27,967 nucleotides of DNA, taken from Ascoidea tarda (nom. inval.) (lineage: Eukaryota; Ascomycota; Saccharomycetes; Ascoideales; Ascoideaceae). A program made the position numbers and the translations under genes. This document shows, piece by piece, positions 8,568 to 16,551 of this stretch. The notes beneath the pieces are model-generated. The model made no database searches, was not told where the DNA came from, and saw only the letters and a list, made by a program, of their open reading frames with translations. How positions within the stretch are numbered: position 1 is the first letter of the stretch; each line of letters begins with the position of its first letter. The stretch lies in contig JAKTTS010000173.1 of NCBI GenBank assembly GCA_030560485.1, positions 1-27,967 of the forward strand, given 5' to 3'.

Positions 8568-8782
8568 GTAAGTTATCAGAACTCTTCTCTTATTTCGATA
8601 CTAAGAAGCGCAATCCAATGATGACACTTTTTATTCTTGCTTAGACTCGTCGGTGAAAGCTGATTTCTCATAGACTACAACGGTATCTGAGCGATTGCCT
8701 CTTAGCTGACAAATAGCACGAAGCCGTTGAATTTAACTTTACTAATTGTCGTGCAAAGTTACTAATATAATTGCCTCCATAG
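8568..8782 (+). other. Candidate 5'UTR intron of SEN2 enclosing the snoRNA
   Basis: A GTAAGT donor at 8568-8573, two TACTAAT branch-point matches (8740-8746 and 8760-8766) and an ATAG acceptor ending at 8782 define a 215-nt intron. Exon 2 would begin 11 bases before the SEN2 ATG. The box C/D RNA lies wholly inside, an arrangement known for intronic snoRNAs. Alternatively the snoRNA is an independent gene and the splice signals are chance. A nearer TACTAAG (8599-8605) with acceptor TTAG (ending 8644) would cut through the snoRNA and is less attractive. Confidence 0.5.
8606..8702 (+). ncRNA. snR79: Box C/D snoRNA, snR79-like (18S rRNA 2'-O-methylation guide)
   Basis: Box C ATGATGA (8618-8624) and box D CTGA (8687-8690) are flanked by a complementary terminal stem, GCAATC (8610-8615) with GATTGC (8693-8698). 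The 15 bases before box D (8672-8686) are complementary, with one mismatch, to the conserved 18S rRNA stretch containing GATACCGTCGTAGTC, as I recall it. By the box D+5 rule, G8682 pairs with the second C of AUACC, which I recall as Cm1007 of yeast 18S, the target of snR79. A possible D' or C' CTGA is at 8660-8663. I also recall that snR79 neighbours SEN2 in S. cerevisiae, so synteny agrees. Ends are approximate. Identification as C/D RNA is strong; the exact orthologue name is slightly less sure. Confidence 0.8.
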
Positions 8783-8793
8783 ATGGTTTGAAT

Positions 8794-10014
8794 ATGTCTA
8801 AAAGAAGGAGAAATTTAAATCAACTTTATCCCAACCCTTTGCCTATAAATGTGTACCAGTTTCCGGTTTTATTCCCACACAATTTGATCTCGTGGATTAG
8901 CTACGCGTATTCTTATTATATATTTGTCACTGCATCGCCAAAGTTAACTAAGTCAGATGTCTTGATTGTTGACGGCAATCTTCATCAGGTCAAGGATGAA
9001 GAGGATCAGAAAAGACTTTGGTGCAATGGGTTTTTTGGAAAGGGTATTCTCAGCAGAAGTGAACCCACATGGCATGAAAGAACTTTGGTTAGATTGGGCT
9101 TCAAAGAGAATACTGCTTATAACAGCAATAATAAAAACCGAAACAAAAGCAAAAACAGAGATAAAAAGAATTTGGCGTCTGAAGATATTACAAAGCTTAG
9201 AAGAAATGAAAGAAACTTGTATAAAAAACAAAGAGAAAAACTAGAACAAGAAGAGGTCCAACTTCGAAAACAATTGGATTTGGCAAGAGAAAGTATCGAT
9301 GAAAGACAAGTTGTTCAAACCAAATTAGACAAGTTAAAGGAATTGAAACTAAAAGTCTTCAATGAACAAAAAACCTTGATTAAGGAAATAAATGAGGAAA
9401 TCAAAGAGCTAAGACCAGAAGACAAGAAACTAATCAATGCTAAGGAACACGATGTCAACCAATTGGAGTATTTACAACTTATGCCGGTTGAAACATTTTT
9501 CTTATCATTTTCGTTGGGCTGTGTTAATGTTTATGAAAAGAAGGAAATTTTTCTCAAGTTGCTTTCGACAACTGAATTATTTTTGAAATCTGTTAAAAGC
9601 TTAAAAGCAGATGATAAGTTTATAATGAAATATGTCGTCTATCACAATTATCGATCCAAAGGTTGGTGTGTGAGATCTGGTATTAAATTTGGTTGCGATT
9701 TCCTAATTTATAACAAAGGACCCCCCTTCTCTCATGCCGAATTTTGCTTAATTGTTTTGCCCAATTATGTTGATGAATCTAAAAATCGACAAGTTAGCAA
9801 GAAATTCAGCTTGTTAAGTGGAATTAACAGAGTCATTGGCGGTGTTAGAAAATCAATGATCTTAGTTTATGTTAATATCCCAGAAAATGAGCAATTTAAT
9901 AGAGTCATTAATAGAAATGAAAACGATCTGATTGATTTTGAAAAATTGTTCAAATTGTATAAAGTTACAGAAATTATATACAGCAGATGGCAACCAAGCA
10001 GAAACAGAGATTAG
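8794..10014 (+). CDS. SEN2: tRNA-splicing endonuclease subunit Sen2 (catalytic, 5' splice site)
   Basis: Sen2 cuts the 5' splice site of intron-containing pre-tRNAs, in a complex with Sen34, Sen54 and Sen15. The start at 8794 gives MSKRRRNLNQLYPNPLPI, matching the Sc Sen2 start; the frame is open further upstream (from 8746) but has no ATG there. The N-terminal domain contains NLISWISYAYSYY and CNGFFGKGILSRSEPTWHER, both Sen2 hallmarks. A highly charged Lys/Glu coiled-coil insert spans about residues 110-225. The C-terminal nuclease domain has the catalytic triad Tyr306 (IYNKGPPFSHAEF), His314 and Lys353 (in GGVRKSM), with the Tyr-His spacing of eight seen in yeast. It has 406 residues against 377 in S. 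cerevisiae. A snoRNA lies directly upstream; LCL2 converges on it with 90 bases between the stops. Confidence 0.96.
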   Translation: MSKRRRNLNQLYPNPLPINVYQFPVLFPHNLISWISYAYSYYIFVTASPKLTKSDVLIVDGNLHQVKDEEDQKRLWCNGFFGKGILSRSEPTWHERTLVRLGFKENTAYNSNNKNRNKSKNRDKKNLASEDITKLRRNERNLYKKQREKLEQEEVQLRKQLDLARESIDERQVVQTKLDKLKELKLKVFNEQKTLIKEINEEIKELRPEDKKLINAKEHDVNQLEYLQLMPVETFFLSFSLGCVNVYEKKEIFLKLLSTTELFLKSVKSLKADDKFIMKYVVYHNYRSKGWCVRSGIKFGCDFLIYNKGPPFSHAEFCLIVLPNYVDESKNRQVSKKFSLLSGINRVIGGVRKSMILVYVNIPENEQFNRVINRNENDLIDFEKLFKLYKVTEIIYSRWQPSRNRD

Positions 10015-10104
10015 AAATTTTTATATTATAATACATATGTATATATACTCAAATTAATCAAATTAATATCTATTAGAATAGTAAAATGCTATACCGCCAT
10101 CAAA

Positions 10105-10635
10105 TCACACCTCACCTTTCCATGCCTGGATAACCCATCCACAATCTCTAACGCCTTTATGTTTTTGTTTGGGACCTTTCACTGGATCGTCATACAATGC
10201 CATCAACTTTTCATTGTTAACTGCAGGTTTGGAAATACAAACAAAATTCTTTTTATCAGGTAACTGGCACTTTAATTGTGAAGATGGAAAAGGGCATGGG
10301 CAATCTATTGGTTTATCCACACATGCTTGTGTATCGGGACATAAATAACCTTTGCAATCAGCTATAATTGAAAAGAAAATTAAAACAAAATAAAGGTAAA
10401 GGTAAAATGTTTTTTGAACTAGTTAGAATCAATTTCAAATTGAAAACCAATATGGGGTTATCAGATAAATTCATTACTTACAATTTAGAAATTCAACTTC
10501 AAATGGAGTCTTTTCAGGTGCAGGCTGGCCTTGACCACCGCCAAAAAAATCGAAAAAATCAGCAGCCACTAAAGAGGAACAACCTAGTATGAATATCAAT
10601 GAAGGAATTGTAGATAATGTGCTGATCACTCTCAT
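10105..10635 (-). CDS. LCL2: Lcl2-like small secretory-pathway protein, two exons
   Basis: Model: complement(join(10105..10361, 10482..10635)), 136 residues. Exon 1 encodes a signal peptide (MRVISTLSTIPSLIFILGC..., likely cleaved before ADFFDFFGGG) and runs to FLN. Splicing forms Ser52 and continues DCKGYLCPDTQACV, DKPIDCPCPFPSSQLKC and LPDKKNFVCISKP, the Cys-rich core that identifies the fungal Lcl2 family. Lcl2 is linked genetically to chronological lifespan and ER-associated degradation in yeast; its molecular action is not defined. Eight Cys lie in the mature core, as expected for a disulphide-bonded lumenal protein. The C-terminal end is DCGWVIQAWKGEV. The length is near the S. cerevisiae protein (131). 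It is divergent from CDC45 and convergent with SEN2. Confidence 0.93.
10362..10481 (-). other. Intron of LCL2
   Basis: The 120-nt intron has donor GTAAGT (from 10481), a TTCTAAC branch point (plus gttagaa, 10422-10428) and a TTATAG acceptor ending at 10362. It is a phase 1 intron, and removal joins the signal-peptide exon to the Cys-rich exon in frame. Unspliced reading stops within the intron. Confidence 0.92.
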
Positions 10636-11246
10636 TTTTGCTATATCAATACCAATATCTTTATGTTGGAGGAAATTGAATCAAACGAAGCAAAAAAATA
10701 CGTAGCCAAAAAAAACCCGATGCGAAGAGATCCAATTTGAGAATGGCTGGTGTTTTGGGGGCTGATTATTATTATGTAATGTGGCGGTGAATTTAGAGGC
10801 CAAATGCGACACGAAAACTTTTTTTCATTAATTTGTTTTTTTGCTCCAGAAATGTTTTGCGCTTGTCGAACAGTTGCGCTCAATTTGTTCGCAAAGCGTC
10901 CGGTTTGCTCTCCATAATTTTTTTATTTAAGGTTTGGACGCGTCTCAATTATTCAATATAAACAAAAATTACCAATTGGCTTCTGATTTACACCTGTTTA
11001 AGATTTGTTATTGGGGACTGGTATTTTTGTAGTTATAAACACTGCTGAGTACTTTTGCTAGAACATCTTATGTTTTGTATGTGTTTACGGTTTTTAACAT
11101 TCATCTATAGTCTATATCCTTATTTATCAGCAACAAGAACGAGAAGAGTATATCAGATAACTAAAAAAATCTTATTTATTTACTTAATTTTTTTATTTTA
11201 TTAATGCTGTTGTTTATCAGATATCCATTCATCACAGAAATATAAC
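10636..11246. other. Divergent promoter region LCL2 / CDC45
   Basis: These 611 bases hold no convincing coding frame. An MCB element ACGCGT lies at 10938-10943. The CDC45-proximal part is T-rich with poly(dA:dT) stretches (about 11163-11200), often nucleosome-depleting. No RNA gene was seen. Confidence 0.45.
10938..10943. promoter_or_regulatory. MCB element (MBF site) in the CDC45 promoter
   Basis: A perfect palindromic ACGCGT (within GGACGCGTCT) stands about 300 bases before the CDC45 ATG. MBF (Mbp1-Swi6) binds ACGCGT at G1/S genes, and replication genes are classic targets. A single copy makes the regulatory claim moderate. Confidence 0.5.
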
Positions 11247-13760
11247 ATGTATCTTAATCCAACGGATTTTCCAAAAGCTTTAAATGATATTAAGAAAACC
11301 TCATTATCTCACTCAACCTGTAAATTAGTTATATTCGTTTCTTGTTTAAACATAGATGCTCTATGCGGTGCAAAAATATTGGCTTCTTTGTTTAAAAAAG
11401 AATTAATACCATACCAATTAATTCCTGTTGTTGGATATTCAGAATTGAAAAACCATTACTCAAAATTAGATGATGACATAAACAACATTATACTCCTCGG
11501 ATGTGGTGCAATGATTGATATAGAAACAATATTAAATGTTGATCCCGATAATTTTTTGGTTGATAACAATGATCTATACGACAATTATTCAAATGGACAT
11601 TCTATCAATAATGGAAATAAACCGAATAAGGAAGTTTATAGAAGAAAAATATACGTAATTGATGGTCATAGACCCTGGAATTTAGATAATATTTTTGGCT
11701 CCCAAATTATAGTATGTTTTGATGATGGCTTGATTGATCAAGATTTAGTAGATCAAAAGCATGCTTATGAAAGTTTAGTGGACCTACAAAAAGACGATGA
11801 AAGTGAAAACGAAAGCGAAAATGAAAATGACAATGAAAATGAAGATCACGTAATTGAAATAAAAGAACTGAATAATGATAAAGAGGAAATAATCAGTGAT
11901 AGTGAAATTGAAGATATCATCAAAGTTGGAAAAAAACAAAAAATTAATACTTTTAGAGATAAAAATGATGAATTTGAAATCATATCTGACTTTGATAGTG
12001 ATGATGAAATTGAACAAATACCCAACAACAGAAAAAGGAAATCTTCATTCGATTCTTCTCAGTCTTCAACTCCAAATTCAAAAAAATCAAAATCTAACAA
12101 CAACGATGACATCAACCAAAAAAACAAGCAAAAAGAATATGAAAAAGAAAATGAGGATGATATCAGTGATGAAGATGATTTTGATTTAATCAATGGGGAT
12201 ACTAAAGATGATGCTGATGAAAAAAAAGATAAACCCACCATCTCTAAAAAAACATTAATAATGAAAAACGAACAAATTATAGAGGATTACTATTCTCAAG
12301 GTTCAACTATAATAACATCAATTACAATCCAAATATACTCGATGCTTTCATTAATAGATGATGACATTTCAAATGATATTGATATTTTATGGTTATCAAT
12401 TATTGGAACAATGTCATTAGATAACAAATACCCACAAATATATAAAAGACTATATCCTTTATTAAGAGATGAGGTTATTAGATTGAATCCAACTGCAAGT
12501 TCCAGTGACTTTAACAGTAGTATGAATACTTCACTTAATGAAGTTGATTCAAATTCAAGTTATTCATATTTATCGTTGAACAAAGCAGATCAGTCATTAA
12601 TAAAAATGGATAAGGATTATCATTTATTTTTACTTCGACATTGGTCTCTTTATAATAGTTTTTTTTATTCTAATTACTTTAATTCCAAATTGTTACTATG
12701 GCAGGAGGAAGGTAGAAAAAAATTGAATAAGATGTTTGCTAAAATGGGAATATCTTTGCAAGTTGCCAACCAAGATTGGTTATATATGGATATTTCAGTT
12801 AAGAAAAGATTAAATCAAATTTTCGTCAAGTATCTTGGTTTATACGGTTTGGATGAATTGATTAGAGACGGTTTTGTGAGAACGTTTGGTTATAGAGGTT
12901 CAATAGCTGCAAGTGAGTGTGTTGAATCTTTAACGTCGCTACTAGAACATGATAATCAAATTTTTGAAGAATACGAAAAAGAATTAAACAAAGAGAATTT
13001 GAATCCTAATAGCAGAGATAGCAATGACGACTATAATGAAAATGATGAAAATCTTATTTTAAACAATAATAATAATGAAGATTATATCAATAAAAGAATA
13101 ATAAAAAAGGAAAAAATATGGATAAGCAATTTTTGGAAAAGTTGGGATGCATTAGAAAATAACAATATTAATAAAATTAAAAATGGGCTAAAGTATGCCA
13201 AACACTCCCAGCAGATAATTTTTCGAACTGGAATGTTGATTATGGACAAGAAATTATTAAAAAATCTACGAGTTTTCAGATTGGTTGTATTGAAAGATGG
13301 TGGTGATTTAGAATTTTTTAAAAATCCATTGATGGTTTCGAGGTTGGGGATTTGGATTTTGGAAATATTGTCAGAATATGAATTCTCGCCTCTCTTGCCA
13401 TTAGTTATTGCTACTCTAGATGTTTCTACGGATACATATCTTGTGATGGGGTTGGCATCGATCTACCCCAAGGGAAAGAAAAAAATAGATCTGGCAATGA
13501 GTTCAAAAGAAAAAAACAAGCAAAAAAACAAAAACCACACTAAACATAAAACGAGAATTGACGATGAGGACGATGATGATATAGCGCTACTAGACGAAAA
13601 TAAGACGATGCTAAACACATTCAGTATAGCCTTTCAACAAGTATCGGAAGCTACTGGGGCTAAGGTTAGAATTGACAGTTTTGAAAATTCGATCATAGAG
13701 ATTAGAAAGGACGATTTGACGCCATTTTTAGAACGTTTAACGCTCTGTGGTCTTATATAG
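11247..13760 (+). CDS. CDC45: Replication initiation factor Cdc45 (CMG helicase subunit)
   Basis: Cdc45 joins Mcm2-7 and GINS to form the replicative helicase at origins and forks. The 837-residue frame opens MYLNPTDFPKAL. It contains the family's N-terminal RecJ-like block (IFVSCLNIDALCGAKILASLFKK, QLIPVVGYSEL, IILLGCGAMIDI, IYVIDGHRPWNLDNIF) and the conserved C-terminal half (LWLSIIGTMSLDNKYP, GRKKLNKMFAKMGISL, GYRGSIAASECVESLTSLL, FRTGMLIMDKK, and ending FLERLTLCGLI). Excess over the yeast protein (650) is in a long acidic, Glu/Asp/Asn-rich segment (about residues 180-330) and a Lys-rich linker near 750. An acidic linker at this site is normal in Cdc45 but here it is enlarged. The start ATG is the first in frame. 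The promoter carries an MCB site. Confidence 0.96.
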   Translation: MYLNPTDFPKALNDIKKTSLSHSTCKLVIFVSCLNIDALCGAKILASLFKKELIPYQLIPVVGYSELKNHYSKLDDDINNIILLGCGAMIDIETILNVDPDNFLVDNNDLYDNYSNGHSINNGNKPNKEVYRRKIYVIDGHRPWNLDNIFGSQIIVCFDDGLIDQDLVDQKHAYESLVDLQKDDESENESENENDNENEDHVIEIKELNNDKEEIISDSEIEDIIKVGKKQKINTFRDKNDEFEIISDFDSDDEIEQIPNNRKRKSSFDSSQSSTPNSKKSKSNNNDDINQKNKQKEYEKENEDDISDEDDFDLINGDTKDDADEKKDKPTISKKTLIMKNEQIIEDYYSQGSTIITSITIQIYSMLSLIDDDISNDIDILWLSIIGTMSLDNKYPQIYKRLYPLLRDEVIRLNPTASSSDFNSSMNTSLNEVDSNSSYSYLSLNKADQSLIKMDKDYHLFLLRHWSLYNSFFYSNYFNSKLLLWQEEGRKKLNKMFAKMGISLQVANQDWLYMDISVKKRLNQIFVKYLGLYGLDELIRDGFVRTFGYRGSIAASECVESLTSLLEHDNQIFEEYEKELNKENLNPNSRDSNDDYNENDENLILNNNNNEDYINKRIIKKEKIWISNFWKSWDALENNNINKIKNGLKYAKHSQQIIFRTGMLIMDKKLLKNLRVFRLVVLKDGGDLEFFKNPLMVSRLGIWILEILSEYEFSPLLPLVIATLDVSTDTYLVMGLASIYPKGKKKIDLAMSSKEKNKQKNKNHTKHKTRIDDEDDDDIALLDENKTMLNTFSIAFQQVSEATGAKVRIDSFENSIIEIRKDDLTPFLERLTLCGLI

Positions 13761-14076
13761 ATTGTTTTTAGCAGTTGATATTGCCTGTGAATTAATTTAT
13801 ACCTGATTTTATAGAACAGCTCTGGAGGTTGAAAAGTGATTGTTAATGTCAAATTTTAACTTTGAAATATTCTGTAATCGCGATTTTTTGCTAAATGAGT
13901 CAATGCAGGTCGTTGTTTTTGGAGCAAAATTAGTACTCAGGGACCAATAAAAGAAGATAAAAATAATCAAGAGCCAAAAAACAGCAACCAGCAGTCAATA
14001 TATTTGAAATTTGTGATCTTTCCAGTGCAAACACAGCCAGAAACAACAGCAGGACCAGAAAAAAACAGCAGAGACA
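13761..14076. other. Intergenic region CDC45-YMC1
   Basis: The 316 bases contain AT-rich 3' end sequence of CDC45, then an A-rich leader (AAAGAAGATAAAAATAATC and AAAAAACAGC stretches) before the carrier ATG. A short frame starting at 14004 overlaps the carrier in another frame and is not supported. Confidence 0.35.
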
Positions 14077-15006
14077 ATGACAGAAGAGGGAGAACTACAA
14101 TTCATCGACATCGAGCCTCCAACCGACTATGTTCGAGTTATAAAAGATGTTTCAGCTGGTACTTGTGGTGGAATAGCCCAAGTTCTCGCTGGACAACCAT
14201 TTGACACGACAAAGGTGAGACTCCAATGTGCTCCTCCAGGAAAATACAGTGGGGCCCTCGACGTTGTGCAGCAGCTTTTAAAAAACGAAGGGATATTGGG
14301 GTTTTACAAGGGCACACTAACACCATTGGTGGGAATTGGTGCCTGTGTTTCGATTCAGTTTGGTGTGAATGAGTTCATGAAAAGGTTTTTCAGGAACCAG
14401 AATGTTTCAAAGGGATTGGGGGAGAACACCTCGCTCTCTTCGTTGCAGTTCTATCTCTGTGGAGGTGCTTCTGGGTTTGCCAATGGGTTTTTGGCAGCGC
14501 CTATTGAGCATATAAGAATCAGGTTGCAAACACAGACATCAGCAAATGGATTGTACAATGGACCCATTGATTGTATTCGAAAGATCCATCAGCAATCTGG
14601 GTTTGCTACCGGTGTGATGAGAGGATTGGGGCCCACATTGATCAGAGAGTCTCATGGAATTGGAATCTACTTCAGGACGTTTGAAGCGTTGGTTAAATAT
14701 GACACCAGCAAAAACCAAATTGATAGAAAAGAAATTCCTGGGTTAAGGTTGTGTCTTTATGGAGCAGCAGCAGGTTATTCAATGTGGTTCACGTCATATC
14801 CAATTGATGTTATCAAGACTAAGATGCAAACCGACGATTTGTCTAATAAGGTGTACAAGTCTATGTTGGAATGTGCAAGCAAAACCTACAAAGCTGGAGG
14901 AATCAAGCCATTTTTCAATGGGTTTTTGCCAACAATATTAAGAGCAGGGCCAGTTAATGCAGTTACATTTTATGCGTTTGAATTAGCCATGAGAGCCCTT
15001 GGTTAA
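14077..15006 (+). CDS. YMC1: Mitochondrial carrier of the Ymc1/Ymc2 type
   Basis: This inner-membrane carrier has 309 residues and three Solcar repeats, each with the PX[DE]XX[KR] signature: QPFDTTKVRLQ (repeat 1), APIEHIRIRLQ (repeat 2) and YPIDVIKTKMQ (repeat 3). Phrases such as GGIAQVLAGQPFD, FYKGTLTPLVGIGACVSIQFGVNE and the end FYAFELAMRALG match S. cerevisiae Ymc1 and Ymc2, which transport glutamate-related substrates and support glycine/oleate metabolism. The two paralogues cannot be separated here, and a single ancestral copy is likely. No cleavable presequence is visible, as usual for carriers. Codon use is GC-richer than in CDC45 next door. The gene is convergent with GID4 across a repeat-rich spacer. 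Confidence 0.93.
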   Translation: MTEEGELQFIDIEPPTDYVRVIKDVSAGTCGGIAQVLAGQPFDTTKVRLQCAPPGKYSGALDVVQQLLKNEGILGFYKGTLTPLVGIGACVSIQFGVNEFMKRFFRNQNVSKGLGENTSLSSLQFYLCGGASGFANGFLAAPIEHIRIRLQTQTSANGLYNGPIDCIRKIHQQSGFATGVMRGLGPTLIRESHGIGIYFRTFEALVKYDTSKNQIDRKEIPGLRLCLYGAAAGYSMWFTSYPIDVIKTKMQTDDLSNKVYKSMLECASKTYKAGGIKPFFNGFLPTILRAGPVNAVTFYAFELAMRALG

Positions 15007-15031
15007 GTGAGGTTGGAGCTGCGTTGTTGGT

Positions 15032-15079
15032 GTTATAAATCGTGTTATAAACTACGTTATAAACTATGTTATATTTAAT
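15032..15079. repeat. 12-bp tandem repeat, four units
   Basis: Units GTTATAAATCGT, GTTATAAACTAC, GTTATAAACTAT and a decayed GTTATATTTAAT follow one another directly. They lie in the YMC1 3' region and might act in 3' end formation. Confidence 0.8.
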
Positions 15080-15310
15080 GGTAATTGGTAACCCGATTTT
15101 ATTTCGGAAATATATAGTGCAAAAATAAAAAAAAACATTAAAAGAAAAATAACATAAAACATGTCTATAAATATGTGACAAGTTGTGAAATTTAAAACAG
15201 TATTAAGAAAGTGTATAAATGAACACTTCAAAAGCCAATAAGGGAGATAATAAAGAAAAACAATTGAAAAGTTTGGAGGAGAAAAAAAAAGCCCAGCTCT
15301 ATCTGTTTGA

Positions 15311-15405
15311 AATGATAAAATAAAATATAACAAAATATAATAAAATTAAATAAAGTTAAATAAAGTTAAATAAAATTAAACAAAATTAAACAAAATTAAA
15401 TAAAC
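15311..15405. repeat. 10-bp AT-rich minisatellite, about nine units
   Basis: Successive decamers of the type TAAAATTAAA, TAAAGTTAAA and CAAAATTAAA lie in perfect register from about 15311. They are most regular at 15341-15400. Each unit carries a run of A's once per 10 bp, phased with the helical turn. Confidence 0.85.
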
Positions 15406-15432
15406 TAAATTGAAAGTGAAAAAAACAGCTTC

Positions 15433-15453
15433 AAACTTGAAACTTGAAACTTG
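15433..15453. repeat. 7-bp tandem repeat AAACTTG, three units
   Basis: Three perfect AAACTTG units stand immediately beyond the decamer array, just before the GID4 stop. Confidence 0.8.
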
Positions 15454-15469
15454 AAAATAAAAAACAAAA

Positions 15470-16297
15470 TTAAAGTAATTCAAAGGACTCGCTCATTCCC
15501 CCATCAGGAATATGAGCCAACTCTAGTTTTGAATATTGAATATTCAAATCTGCTTGTAGATAGAAATAATAGCCAGTGATAACACCAATGGTTTGATTGA
15601 AGCAGATATAATAAAAGCCATCAAAGGAGCAGTTTTCAAGGACTTGGTCAGGATCAGGAAACAAAAACAACTCCTTCCATCTCATGTAAACATAGTTCTC
15701 GTCCAAGAACCTTCTGTGAACATACAACGAGCTGTGGTGTGTCTCTGCTTCGACCTTTGCTTTCAAATCTCTTCTCCAGGAAGGAAACTTGGACCAATGC
15801 TGAATATCAATGGCATCGTTGGACACCCAATCAGGCTTTCGAGTGAGAAAGCTGTACTTTTCGCTTATGATCTCGCCAACAAAGTAGGTGGTGAACTTGG
15901 AATCCATTGAGGACAAGCTCTTGATGGTGAGCAAGCCAGAAAGCGTTGATTTGGTCAAGTCGACGTCGACGAGCTCGATGGTGACTTTGCTCCTGGACTT
16001 GGGGTTGGAGTTGAGCTGAAAGCCACAGAAGGTGGAGCCTGGCTTCAAGAAGGAAGTTGTTTTAGGGATGGTTTGGTTGTAGGAAAGTGTTTTAGAGGAC
16101 ATGTTTGCTTTGGTGCCAGAGCTGTTTCTGGAGGAGGAAGACTCAGGTTCTCCATGTGTTTGCTCCCTGGGTTTGTGATTGTGGTGCGAAAAACAGGCCT
16201 TTTGTACTGCGAGAGCCTTTGTTGGGCTGTTTTGTGGAAGCAACGAGCCCTGAAACAGATGCCGGAAAGGAGTTGGGTGGTATGGCGACAGAGGCAT
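15470..16297 (-). CDS. GID4: GID E3 ligase substrate receptor Gid4/Vid24
   Basis: Gid4 is the receptor of the GID/CTLH ubiquitin ligase. It recognises N-terminal proline degrons, notably of gluconeogenic enzymes such as Fbp1 when glucose returns. The 275-residue protein has a Pro/Ser-rich N-terminal region (about 1-80), then the beta-barrel domain: PGSTFCGFQ, VTIELVDVDL, LSGLLTIKSL, TTYFVGEIISEKYSFLTRKP, IDIQHWSKFP, and near the end SFDGFYYICFNQTIGVITGYYFY. These are diagnostic of Vid24/Gid4. The start is the ATG at 16297 (MPLSPYHPTPF); no upstream donor or branch point supports another exon, although a TTCTTGTAG lies 12 bases before the ATG. It is shorter than Sc Vid24 (362), mainly at the N-terminus. 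The Gid10 paralogue type cannot be fully excluded. Confidence 0.9.
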   Translation of the reverse strand: MPLSPYHPTPFRHLFQGSLLPQNSPTKALAVQKACFSHHNHKPREQTHGEPESSSSRNSSGTKANMSSKTLSYNQTIPKTTSFLKPGSTFCGFQLNSNPKSRSKVTIELVDVDLTKSTLSGLLTIKSLSSMDSKFTTYFVGEIISEKYSFLTRKPDWVSNDAIDIQHWSKFPSWRRDLKAKVEAETHHSSLYVHRRFLDENYVYMRWKELFLFPDPDQVLENCSFDGFYYICFNQTIGVITGYYFYLQADLNIQYSKLELAHIPDGGMSESFELL

Positions 16298-16551
16298 GGC
16301 AGTTGTATCTACAAGAAGAAGAAGAAAAAGAAGAAAGAGAGATCAAATTGGGAATATTCAGAGTAAAATGTAGGAGTATGTGATAGAACTGGATCCCAAA
16401 CGATTCAGTTTTAGGAAATTGTCCACAGGCTGCACCGAAAACCTCTTTTATTAGACCAGTATCTTGACCTTCTTTTGCATCTGAAAATCTGTTTCGAATC
16501 TTTGCAGTTTGTACGTTTGTCGTTCTTGAAGCAATTTATTCTTGATTTCGG

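Larger units (their letters stand above)
15007..15469. other. Convergent 3' intergenic region YMC1 / GID4, tandem-repeat rich
   Basis: There is no gene here. The AT-rich spacer carries three adjoining short tandem arrays: a 12-mer, a 10-mer and a 7-mer (separate entries). It holds the 3' ends of both flanking genes. Frames across it are low complexity and unsupported. Confidence 0.6.

Noticed and set aside
8568-8644. Shorter intron GTAAGT to TTAG using TACTAAG at 8599-8605
   Set aside because: It would splice through box C of the snoRNA and yields only a 21-codon product; the acceptor at 8782 fits the whole locus better.
8420-8644. 74-codon frame after VPS15, with an ATG at 8441, as a SEN2 N-terminal exon
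   Set aside because: It could splice in frame to SEN2, but its ATG lies upstream of the TATA box and Sc Sen2 begins at the MSK that is conserved here at 8794.
15593-15910. Plus-strand frames across GID4 (and 16073-16383)
   Set aside because: They are antisense shadows of the conserved Gid4 domain and its Ser/Pro-rich N-terminus.
16298-16330. TTCTTGTAG before the GID4 ATG as an intron acceptor
   Set aside because: No GTATGT/GTAAGT donor or TACTAAC-type branch point was found upstream; it is probably part of a CTT repeat.
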